From: Gluconacetobacter aggeris
GTDB lineage: Bacteria > Pseudomonadota > Alphaproteobacteria > Acetobacterales > Acetobacteraceae
Direction of reading: 5' to 3'
DNA length: 64,000 nucleotides
NCBI RefSeq assembly: GCF_014174395.1
Contig: NZ_JABEQD010000003.1
Span: 124,001 to 188,000, forward strand
Made by a program: the position numbers and the translations under genes. A model generated the notes under the pieces. That model saw only the letters and a program-made list of their open reading frames with translations, had not been told where the DNA came from and did no database searches. Below, piece by piece: positions 17,259-26,603 of this stretch (position 1 is its first letter; the number at the start of each line of letters is the position of its first letter).

Positions 17259-18586
17259 GCCCCGGCTCCCCCCACCATGAAGCCGGCGAACGAATCACGC
17301 GGCGCGGGCGACGGCAGCGTCCATTCCAGGGTACGGGCACCCACCCCCCAGTAATTCCCGGCAACATGGCGACGCCCCAGCAGCGCCACACCCAGCACGG
17401 CAACGAAGACGACCATCGACAAGCCCTGCATCGCCACGCCCGCCATCACACCGCCGGGCACCAGGCCCGCGATGCTCCCGCCAACCGCCAGGGCCACATG
17501 CAGGCGCCCCGCCCATTCCGGATAGGCGCCGCCAGCCATCTTGCCGATCCAGTAATAGAAACCGCCGAACGCGGCGAACAGCGCCGCCGGCAGCACCAGC
17601 GCATGCGCGTCGGACCCGCCGCCCGCCAGCGCCTGCAAGGGGGCGGCGACCAGCATCGCCATGAAGGCAACGACCCACAGCATCGGCACGCGGAAAACCG
17701 GCCGACCGGCCAGGATCGTCCGTCCCCAGGCCACCAGCAGCACCAGCATCGGCAGCGCCATGACGGCCTGCTCGACCAGCGGCCGCGCGGCAGGCTGCGC
17801 CGCCAGCCCGGTCGCGAACAGATCATGCACCCACACCGACGCCCCGCCGACCGACAGCACGACCATCGCCCCCAGCGCCGGCCCACGCAGGCGCAGCGCC
17901 ACACCCGAGAAGGTTTCGACTAACTGGCAGATCACACCGGCCGCCGGCAGCAGCAGCAGCCCGACTTCCGGGCCCGAAAACACACGCAGGGCCCGCGCAG
18001 CGACATCGGCACCCGCACCGGCCAGCAGGCCCCGCGTCAGCGCCGCCGCCAGCACCGGCAGCACGATCACCATCATCATCGCCGTCAGGACCTGCGCCCA
18101 GACGAACAGCGGCATATCGCCCAGCCCCATGCCACGGCCCCGCATGTTCAACGCCGTCGCGACGATATTGATCGCCAGCCCCAGCATCGCCACACACCAC
18201 AGCATCATCGCACCCGCCGTCGACACGCCGGCGACGACCAGCCCGAAACTGGCGGCAAGACCGGCCCAGCAGGCCAGGTTCAGACGGCGGAATGCCATGT
18301 CGGGCGCGCCCAGCAGCAGCGGCACGAACCACGAGCCGAACCCGCCGACCAGCGCCGGCAGGGCGCAGAACAGGACCATCAGCGCACCGTGGTCGATTGC
18401 CATCCACGCGCCGCCGGCAGCCTGCCCCGCCCGCAGCGGCAACGCCAGACTGCCACCGACCAGACCGGCGACAACCGCCATGACCAGATAGAGCGTTCCA
18501 ACCGCCTTATGGCCGCTCACGCCACCGCTCCGCGTCAGGAAGCCGCCGGTTGCGACATTCATCCGGACCTGCCTCTCTGCCGGCAT
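17255..18586 (-). CDS. degenerate cytochrome c oxidase subunit I-like protein (binuclear-centre ligands mostly lost)
   Basis: A 443-aa polytopic protein with about twelve hydrophobic helices, clearly homologous to CtaD: GHKAVGTLYLVMAVVAGLVGG, GGFGSWFVPLLLGAPDMAF, MPLFVWAQVLTA and GGFYYWIGKM. Typical CtaD is ~530-550 aa. By alignment the low-spin haem ligands are kept (H66 in DHGALM; H328). The CuB ligand of HPEVY is Gly (G205), the cross-linked Tyr is Gly (G209), the HH pair is HD (H254, D255), and the high-spin haem ligand is Asp (D326). Proton-pumping oxygen reduction is therefore not expected. AGGAG about nine bases before the ATG at 18586 supports the start. The frame is intact and coupled to ctaB. 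It may be a decaying relic or a protein with a new single-haem role. Confidence 0.78.
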   Translation of the reverse strand: MPAERQVRMNVATGGFLTRSGGVSGHKAVGTLYLVMAVVAGLVGGSLALPLRAGQAAGGAWMAIDHGALMVLFCALPALVGGFGSWFVPLLLGAPDMAFRRLNLACWAGLAASFGLVVAGVSTAGAMMLWCVAMLGLAINIVATALNMRGRGMGLGDMPLFVWAQVLTAMMMVIVLPVLAAALTRGLLAGAGADVAARALRVFSGPEVGLLLLPAAGVICQLVETFSGVALRLRGPALGAMVVLSVGGASVWVHDLFATGLAAQPAARPLVEQAVMALPMLVLLVAWGRTILAGRPVFRVPMLWVVAFMAMLVAAPLQALAGGGSDAHALVLPAALFAAFGGFYYWIGKMAGGAYPEWAGRLHVALAVGGSIAGLVPGGVMAGVAMQGLSMVVFVAVLGVALLGRRHVAGNYWGVGARTLEWTLPSPAPRDSFAGFMVGGAGA

Positions 18587-18696
18587 ACGCCACTTCTCCT
18601 GCGCCGATGGGCCGCCACAGGGGCGGCCGTGCTCGAAATCGTGAGCATGTTACCGAAACCTGGCCGCCAAGACGAGAGCCACCAGGCCCCGTCCCC

Positions 18697-18722
18697 GGCA
18701 TGGCCGGCATTCCGGCCATGCC
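18697..18722. terminator. strong 11-bp hairpin downstream of pmtA
   Basis: GGCATGGCCGG and CCGGCCATGCC form a perfect 11-bp stem with a 4-base CATT loop. It lies just after the pmtA stop on the minus strand and before the CtaD-like gene. No T-run follows. It probably separates the two transcription units, though a regulatory or repeat function cannot be excluded. Confidence 0.45.
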
Positions 18723-18739
18723 GACATGGCGGGGCGGCA

Positions 18740-19468
18740 TCAGGCGGCTGGCTTCTCCACCCGGGCCGCCGTGGCCAGGCGCGGCAGCGTCACCAGCGTG
18801 AACAGCCCCGCCGGCGGCACCGGCTGAATGCTCGCGCGGGCCAGATCGTCGGGCGGAAGCAGTGCTTCCATCGCGAAATCCGGGTGCCAGCCCAGCGAAT
18901 GCGACGCCCGTGCCATCCCGCGCTCGACCACCAGCCGCACGCCGCCGGTGGCCAGGAAATGATTGACGAACAGGATATGCCCGCCCGGCCGCACCACGCG
19001 CTTCAGCTCCGCCAGCAGCCGGCGGGGGTTGGGCACGACGGAGGCCACGAACATCGCCACCGCGATGTCGAACGACGCATCCGCGAACCGCGTATCCTCG
19101 GCATCCATTTCCAGCAGCGCGTCGATATTGCGCAGGTTCATCCGCGCCACCCGCTGACGCGCCCGGTCCAGCATGTCCCCCGACAGGTCGATGCCCGTAA
19201 TGCGCTTGTCGGCCCGATAATGCGGCAGGGCCAGGCCGGTGCCCACGCCCACCTCCAGCACCGCCGTGCCCGGCAGGCTGTTCACGGCGGCGACCGCCCG
19301 CTTGCGCCCGAAGGCGGAAACCCCGCCGAACACCGTGTCATAGACACCGGCCCAGCGGCGATAGGCGGCCTTGACGGCCTCGGCATCGAGGGCCGAACGC
19401 GGCGCCGGGGCACAGGCCAGGCTGGCGGCATCCGCCTCGGCCGGCGCGTCTTGAAGAACGTTGCTCAT
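18740..19468 (-). CDS. pmtA: phosphatidylethanolamine N-methyltransferase-type SAM methyltransferase
   Basis: A 242-aa class I methyltransferase. It opens with VKAAYRRWAGVYDTVFGGVS and GRKRAVAAVN, which is characteristic of alphaproteobacterial PmtA. The SAM-binding motif LEVGVGTGLALPHY follows, then GIDLSGDMLDRAR and a central FDIAVAMFVASVVPNPRR. PmtA methylates phosphatidylethanolamine stepwise to phosphatidylcholine at the inner membrane. GAGGG six bases before the ATG at 19468 fixes the start; an upstream in-frame start at 19522 lacks such a site. It is transcribed on its own strand segment between gshB and the CtaD-like gene. Confidence 0.85.
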   Translation of the reverse strand: MSNVLQDAPAEADAASLACAPAPRSALDAEAVKAAYRRWAGVYDTVFGGVSAFGRKRAVAAVNSLPGTAVLEVGVGTGLALPHYRADKRITGIDLSGDMLDRARQRVARMNLRNIDALLEMDAEDTRFADASFDIAVAMFVASVVPNPRRLLAELKRVVRPGGHILFVNHFLATGGVRLVVERGMARASHSLGWHPDFAMEALLPPDDLARASIQPVPPAGLFTLVTLPRLATAARVEKPAA

Positions 19469-19582
19469 CGGGAACCCTCTGTGCCCTGCCGGGCGATTGT
19501 CTTCAAGGGGATAGTGGACCAAAGCCCCGTGGCACAGCGCAAATTACCCACTCCTCTCTCTCGTCCGCTATCCCGGCGCCGG

Positions 19583-20578
19583 TTATACGCCACCGTCGAG
19601 TCTCCGCAGGATGCAGTCCCAGATCAGTCCGGCGGAATTGATGTCGTCAAAACGGTCGATTTCCTGCAGGCCCGTCGGCGAGGTGACGTTGATCTCCGTC
19701 AGCCAGTCGCCGATCACGTCAATGCCCACGAAGATCAGCCCTTTCTCGCGCAGCATCGGCCCGATCGCCTCGCAGATCTCGCGGTCCCGGGGGCTCAGTT
19801 CCACCTTCACGGCGCGGCCACCCACATGCATGTTCGACCGGGCCTCGCCCTGCGCCGGAACGCGGTTGATCGCGCCGATCGGCACCCCGTCGGCCAGGAT
19901 GATGCGCTTGTCCCCCCGGCGCACCGCCGGCTCGTAGCGCTGGATCATCAGCGGCTCGCGCGAACGCGCGAAATGCATCTCCAGCAGCGAATTCAGGTTC
20001 TCGTCATCCTCGCGGATGCGGAACACGCCGGCCCCGCCATTGCCGAACAGCGGCTTGACGATGATATCGCGCCATTCGGCGCGGAATTCGCGGATCGCCA
20101 GCACGTCCCACGTCACCAGCGTCGGCGGCATCAGGTCCGGGAAATGGGTGACCAGCAGTTTCTCGGGCGCGTTGCGCACCGATTCCGGATCATTGACCAC
20201 CAGCGCCTTGCCCGGCCCGATGCCATGCACATGCTCCAGCATGTGCGTGGCGCTGATATAGGCCATGTCGAAGGGCGGGTCCTGCCGCATCAGGATCACA
20301 TCCATCGCGGACAGGTCGATCACCCGCTCCTCGCCCAGTTCGGCATGGTCGCCCGCGACCCGCCGGACCCGCACCGGCCGCGCACGCGCCGTCAGCCGCT
20401 CGGCCCGCGCCCCACCGGCCACGCGTCCCTCGCGCAGGCTCAACCCCTGCACCTGGTAGACGAACAGATCGTACCCCCGCGCCTGTGCCTCCAGCATCAG
20501 GGCAAAAGTCGAATCGCCATTGATGTCGATCCCCGACAGAGGATCCATCTGCACGGCAATTTTCAGCGAGCGGGACAT
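19583..20578 (-). CDS. gshB: glutathione synthase
   Basis: A 331-aa ATP-grasp enzyme that joins gamma-glutamylcysteine and glycine. Family motifs: [20 protein letters not shown] at the start, [11 protein letters not shown], the [13 protein letters not shown] block, [15 protein letters not shown] for ATP binding, and [19 protein letters not shown] near the end. GGAGG eight bases before the ATG at 20578 sets the start; an in-frame TTG at 20599 is less likely. It is about 90 bases downstream of greB and may share its transcript. Confidence is high because the motif set is complete. Confidence 0.95.
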   Translation of the reverse strand: MSRSLKIAVQMDPLSGIDINGDSTFALMLEAQARGYDLFVYQVQGLSLREGRVAGGARAERLTARARPVRVRRVAGDHAELGEERVIDLSAMDVILMRQDPPFDMAYISATHMLEHVHGIGPGKALVVNDPESVRNAPEKLLVTHFPDLMPPTLVTWDVLAIREFRAEWRDIIVKPLFGNGGAGVFRIREDDENLNSLLEMHFARSREPLMIQRYEPAVRRGDKRIILADGVPIGAINRVPAQGEARSNMHVGGRAVKVELSPRDREICEAIGPMLREKGLIFVGIDVIGDWLTEINVTSPTGLQEIDRFDDINSAGLIWDCILRRLDGGV

Positions 20579-20669
20579 CAACGCGACCTCCGGGTACAAT
20601 CCGATACCGGGGTGACACGATCTGCCACCGGCCCTTGCTTCTTAGTCGAGTTCTCGACCGCGAAAAACC

Positions 20670-21227
20670 TCATAGCGCATCCACCCCGACAGGTTCGGGA
20701 TAGGAAATCGCCAGAATCTCTATCAATTCGGCCCCAGCCGGCGTCAGGACCCGCACTTCATCGCCCACATGGCCGCCCAGCAATGCCCGCGCAATGGGCG
20801 ATGCCAGGCTGACCTGCCTCGCCGCCAGATCCGCCTCGTCCACACCCACGATCACGACCGTCCGCTCCAGATCCTCCTCCGTCACATAGGTCACGGTGGC
20901 CCCGAAGAAGACCCGATTCCGCTGCGTCTGTGCGGCCGGATCGACCACGATCGCCTTCTCGATACGGCGGGTCAGAAAACGGACCCGGCGGTCGATCTCG
21001 CGCAGCCGCCTCTTGCCATAGAGGTAATCGCCATTCTCCGAGCGGTCGCCGTTGCCGGCAGCCCACGACACGATCTCGACGATACGCGGCCTCTCTTCAT
21101 ACAGCAGGGCGCTCAGTTCCCGCCGCGTCGCATCCATGCCGGCGGGGGTAATGTAGCGCGACACCCCGTCAATGGCCCGGGGCCGTGCCTCGTCATCGTC
21201 GTCATCATCATGCGTCATGGGCCGCAT
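20670..21227 (-). CDS. greB: transcription elongation factor GreB
   Basis: A 185-aa Gre factor. It has an N-terminal Asp-rich run, then the coiled-coil with the acidic tip GDRSENGDYLYGKRR that reaches the RNA polymerase active site to stimulate transcript cleavage. The C-terminal FKBP-like domain contains FGATVTYV and the terminal SYPEP. The YLYGKRRLREIDRRVRFL segment and the length favour GreB over GreA. The start lies six bases after the upstream galM-like stop with GAGG before it, so the two genes are probably in one operon with uvrB. Confidence 0.92.
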   Translation of the reverse strand: MRPMTHDDDDDDEARPRAIDGVSRYITPAGMDATRRELSALLYEERPRIVEIVSWAAGNGDRSENGDYLYGKRRLREIDRRVRFLTRRIEKAIVVDPAAQTQRNRVFFGATVTYVTEEDLERTVVIVGVDEADLAARQVSLASPIARALLGGHVGDEVRVLTPAGAELIEILAISYPEPVGVDAL

Positions 21228-21233
21228 TGTGCC

Positions 21234-22121
21234 TCAGCATGCGGTCAGCGCAAAATGGATGTGCCCTTCCAGCCGCTCGGCCGGCGCCAGGATGGTCATC
21301 CCCCGATCGGTCACGCCGGCATGGTTCAACGCGTCGTTCATGTTGCTCACCGGCTCGACCGCAATGAAATCCTTCTCCCGCGGCGTGAACAGCACAAGGT
21401 GGCGAAAGGCCGGGCTGGCCGAAACGGTCAGCGCCAGCCCGTCCTCGGGCCAGCGCAGAAAGGCCGCACCGTCCCAACCGGCATAGCAATTGTCGATCGC
21501 CTCGCCCTCAACGGCACGCATCCGCTCGAACGACCATTCCCCCGTGGCGGGCACGCGCAGCGCCGGCAGATGCCGCTCGTCATTCGTCCACACCGTATCG
21601 GCCGAAAATCCCAGCTTCACGCCGCTGCGCCGGGGGAAATAGGGATGAAACCCCAACCCGACCGGCTGGGGCCGCTGATCGATATTCTCGATCACCATCC
21701 CCACCGCCAAACTCTCCTCGCGCAGATCGAACCGAACCTGCGCTCGATAGGCAAACGGCCATTCATCCATGGGTCGGTCATAGGGCGGATGCCATTCCAG
21801 TTGCAGCGTGGCACTGTCGTCCGACAGCAATTCCAGTTCCCACGGATGTTCCCAGCCATTGCCATGGATCACATGGGGCTCGCCGCCAAAATTCGGCTTC
21901 ATCCGGTATTCCGCGCCGTCAAAGCGAAATTGCCCGTCCGCGACGCGGTTGGAGAACGGCACCAGCGGATAGGCCGCAACCCTGTGCCCCTTCTGTGCCA
22001 GCAGGTTCGGATCGCTGACGGCGTCGAACACGCAGACCTTCCCGCTTTTCCAGAAGGCGACCGCGCCACCCAGTTCGGGAATCAGGCCCAGCCGGGCGGC
22101 CCCCGCCTTCAGTTCGATCAT
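21234..22121 (-). CDS. aldose 1-epimerase family protein
   Basis: A 295-aa beta-sandwich protein of the GalM superfamily. Landmarks: FSNRVADGQFRFDGAEY (substrate loop), VIHGNGWEHPW with the general-acid His, FHPYFPRRSG with the second His, and a C-terminal FIAVEPVSNMNDALNHAG containing the catalytic Glu. These enzymes interconvert alpha and beta anomers of aldoses, and some act on hexose 6-phosphates. The gene lies between uvrB and greB on the same strand with short gaps. Specific sugar unknown, so no gene symbol is given. Confidence 0.88.
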   Translation of the reverse strand: MIELKAGAARLGLIPELGGAVAFWKSGKVCVFDAVSDPNLLAQKGHRVAAYPLVPFSNRVADGQFRFDGAEYRMKPNFGGEPHVIHGNGWEHPWELELLSDDSATLQLEWHPPYDRPMDEWPFAYRAQVRFDLREESLAVGMVIENIDQRPQPVGLGFHPYFPRRSGVKLGFSADTVWTNDERHLPALRVPATGEWSFERMRAVEGEAIDNCYAGWDGAAFLRWPEDGLALTVSASPAFRHLVLFTPREKDFIAVEPVSNMNDALNHAGVTDRGMTILAPAERLEGHIHFALTAC

Positions 22122-22155
22122 CCGTCTCTCTTCCCGTCCCTGTTAGCTCTGGCGT

Positions 22156-24396
<2,241 letters not shown>

Positions 24397-24516
24397 GGTT
24401 CTGGACTGTGGGGATCGCGCGGCGCCAGCGCAAGAGCCGTCATACGCTCACCGGCCCGCACGCCGGGCGTGCCGAATCGGTTTGGGATTCGCACGGCCTG
24501 TCCCTAGACTGGCTGG

Positions 24517-25320
24517 ATGGACGGCATCCTGTCCCCCCAATCCATGCCTTATGTCCGCGTCATCGACCTGGAAACGAGCGACCGCGACGCCACACGTGGC
24601 GGAATCGTCGAAATCGGCTGGCAGGACGTGGCCCGCGCCCCGGACGGCTGGCACCTGGCGGACAGCCCCCACGCGCGGCTGACCCACCCCGGCGGCCCGA
24701 TCGCGCCCTGGACCACGTCCATCCACCACATTACCGACCAGGACGTGCGCGATGCGCCGCCCATCGCCACCATCGCACCCGGCATCCTGCGCCCGCCGGC
24801 CCGCCCACTCGCCTTCGCCGCCCATCGCGCCAGCTTCGAGCAGGGCTGGCTGCGCGCCCACCTGCCGCCCGCGCTGATGGCCGGCACCGGATGGATCTGC
24901 ACCTATAAATGCGCGCTGCGCCTGTGGCCGGACGAGCCCGGCCACTCCAACCAGGGGTTGCGCTATTCCCGCCGTCCGGCCGGGCTGGAGAAGCATCTGG
25001 GCAACCCCGCCCATCGCGCCGGCCCCGACGCCTATGTGACGGCCCACCATCTGCGCGACATGCTGGCGCTGGCCTCGGTCGAAGACCTGCTGCAATGGTC
25101 GCGCCAGCCGGCACTGCTGGTGAAGGTGCCCCACGGCCCCCTGCGCGGGCGGCGCATCCGGGGCCTGGCCACAGAGGATCTGGACCGGTTGCTGGCAGCC
25201 CCCCACCGGCCCGGTCCCGACCTGGCCTTTACCCTGCGCTTCGAACGCGCCCGACGCGCCATGCCGGACGGTATCCCTGCCCTCACGCGGCAACTGTCCC
25301 TGCCTTTTCCCCCAGGCTGA
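24517..25320 (+). CDS. ExoX-like DEDD-family 3'-5' exonuclease
   Basis: A 267-aa protein resembling exodeoxyribonuclease X. Exo I is VIDLET; the following GGIVEIGWQDV and SIHHITDQDV match ExoX. TGWICTYKCALRLWPDEPGHSN is the ExoX-type ICT-K-RLWP block. Exo III is HRAGPDAYVTA with the catalytic His and Asp. Exo II reads AHRASFEQ, so the usual Asp of NASFD is replaced by Glu. A C-terminal PHGPLRGRRI segment matches the small domain found at the end of ExoX. It is divergent from uvrB by 120 bases, fitting a DNA-repair role. An alternative in-frame ATG lies at 24544; neither has a clear SD. Confidence 0.85.
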   Translation: MDGILSPQSMPYVRVIDLETSDRDATRGGIVEIGWQDVARAPDGWHLADSPHARLTHPGGPIAPWTTSIHHITDQDVRDAPPIATIAPGILRPPARPLAFAAHRASFEQGWLRAHLPPALMAGTGWICTYKCALRLWPDEPGHSNQGLRYSRRPAGLEKHLGNPAHRAGPDAYVTAHHLRDMLALASVEDLLQWSRQPALLVKVPHGPLRGRRIRGLATEDLDRLLAAPHRPGPDLAFTLRFERARRAMPDGIPALTRQLSLPFPPG

Positions 25321-25565
25321 AGACGATCAAAATCCCACGGGTCATCCAGGCCCGAACAGCCGACAAACGACACCAGGACAGAATAATCCATCGGCAATAT
25401 TCATTATGCCTGAACCGGCCCCCTTCCTGCTTCTGCAAGAAACGGAGGGCCTGGAATTGATGATCGCCATGACACGCGACCGGCAGCTACGCTCCAGCGC
25501 GAACCGAAACGCCCGCATCCGACAGGCATGAAGGCGTCTGCCCGGTTCAGAAAAAGGAGAGTGTC

Positions 25566-26540
25566 ATGTCACTGAAATCCAGCCTTCGAGCCGTCGCGCC
25601 CGCCTCGCCCTTCAACCCGGCCCATCTGGCGCCGGACAACGCGCGCGACCCGCACCACGCGGTCTTCGGCCAGACATCATCGCCCACGCTGGACAGCCTG
25701 CCCACCGTGGACATCCGGCTCGATCAGGCCGCGCAGACATTATGGACCTTCATGCGGCCCGGCGGGCGCCCCAGCTTCTCTCCCCCCCTGCTGCGCGATC
25801 TGCACACCGTGCAGCAGAACATCCACCACCTGGCCCAGCAAACGGATGGCGTCCTGCCGTTCCGGCATATCGTCGTGGGGTCACGGGTTCCGGGCATCTT
25901 CAATCTCGGCGGCGACCTCTCCCTGTTCGCCGAGAAAATCATGCAGGGCGACCGAGACGGCCTGCGCCGCTATGCCTATCATTGCGTCGACGTGGTCTTC
26001 GCCAACGCCGACGGCTACGGCCATTGCCTGACCACCGTCGCGCTGGTGCAAGGCGACGCACTCGGCGGCGGGTTCGAAGCCGCCTTGTCGTGCGACGTCA
26101 TCATCGCCGAAAAACACGCCAAGTTCGGCCTGCCGGAAATCCTGTTCAACCTGTTCCCCGGCATGGGCGCATACACGCTCCTGTCGCGGCGCCTCAATCC
26201 CCGCATGGCCGAAAAGATCATCCTCAGCGGCCAGACCTACACGGCGACGGAATTGCACGAGATGGGGATCGTCGATGCCGTCGCCGAAACGGGTGAAGGC
26301 GAATCCGCCGTCTGCGAACATCTGGCCCGGATCGACAGGCGTTACAACGCGCATGACGCGATCCAACGCATCAAGCGCCTGGTCAATCCGATCAGCCATC
26401 AGGAACTGCGCGACATTACCGATATCTGGGTGGAGGCCGCGCTGAAACTCACCGAAGCCGACCTGCGCAAGATGATGCGGCTGGTCAACGCCCAGAACCG
26501 GCGCATAGGCGCACCGCGACCGGAAAGCGTCGCCAGCTGA
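25566..26540 (+). CDS. rpfF: RpfF-type DSF synthase (crotonase superfamily)
   Basis: A 324-aa enoyl-CoA hydratase-like protein. The block GGGFEAALSCDVIIAEKH followed by FGLPEILFNLFPGMGAYTLL matches RpfF. The two catalytic glutamates needed for dehydration and thioester hydrolysis are present at E171 and E191. RpfF makes cis-2-unsaturated fatty acids (diffusible signal factor) from 3-hydroxyacyl carriers. An AGGAG about six bases before the ATG supports the start. The N-terminus is ~30 residues longer than in Xanthomonas. It is convergent with the RpfC-like kinase gene, as in many rpf loci, which strongly supports the assignment over an ordinary enoyl-CoA hydratase. Confidence 0.9.
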   Translation: MSLKSSLRAVAPASPFNPAHLAPDNARDPHHAVFGQTSSPTLDSLPTVDIRLDQAAQTLWTFMRPGGRPSFSPPLLRDLHTVQQNIHHLAQQTDGVLPFRHIVVGSRVPGIFNLGGDLSLFAEKIMQGDRDGLRRYAYHCVDVVFANADGYGHCLTTVALVQGDALGGGFEAALSCDVIIAEKHAKFGLPEILFNLFPGMGAYTLLSRRLNPRMAEKIILSGQTYTATELHEMGIVDAVAETGEGESAVCEHLARIDRRYNAHDAIQRIKRLVNPISHQELRDITDIWVEAALKLTEADLRKMMRLVNAQNRRIGAPRPESVAS

Positions 26541-26552
26541 CAGAACAGGATA

Positions 26553-26596
26553 CCGGAGCGTTCTCATCAGGCACCCGCCTTTTGAAAACGCTCCGG
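26553..26596. terminator. 10-bp inverted repeat between convergent rpfF and rpfC
   Basis: CCGGAGCGTT (26553-26562) and AACGCTCCGG (26587-26596) are perfectly complementary across a 24-base spacer. They occupy the short gap between the two convergent stop codons. It is a candidate bidirectional terminator, although the loop is long and there is only a short T stretch. Confidence 0.4.
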
Positions 26597-26603
26597 GCAG
26601 CCT

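Noticed and set aside
18389-20812. An 807-codon open frame on the plus strand over ctaD-like, pmtA and gshB.
   Set aside because: It spans three well-supported minus-strand genes and the gaps between them, and has no recognisable domain.
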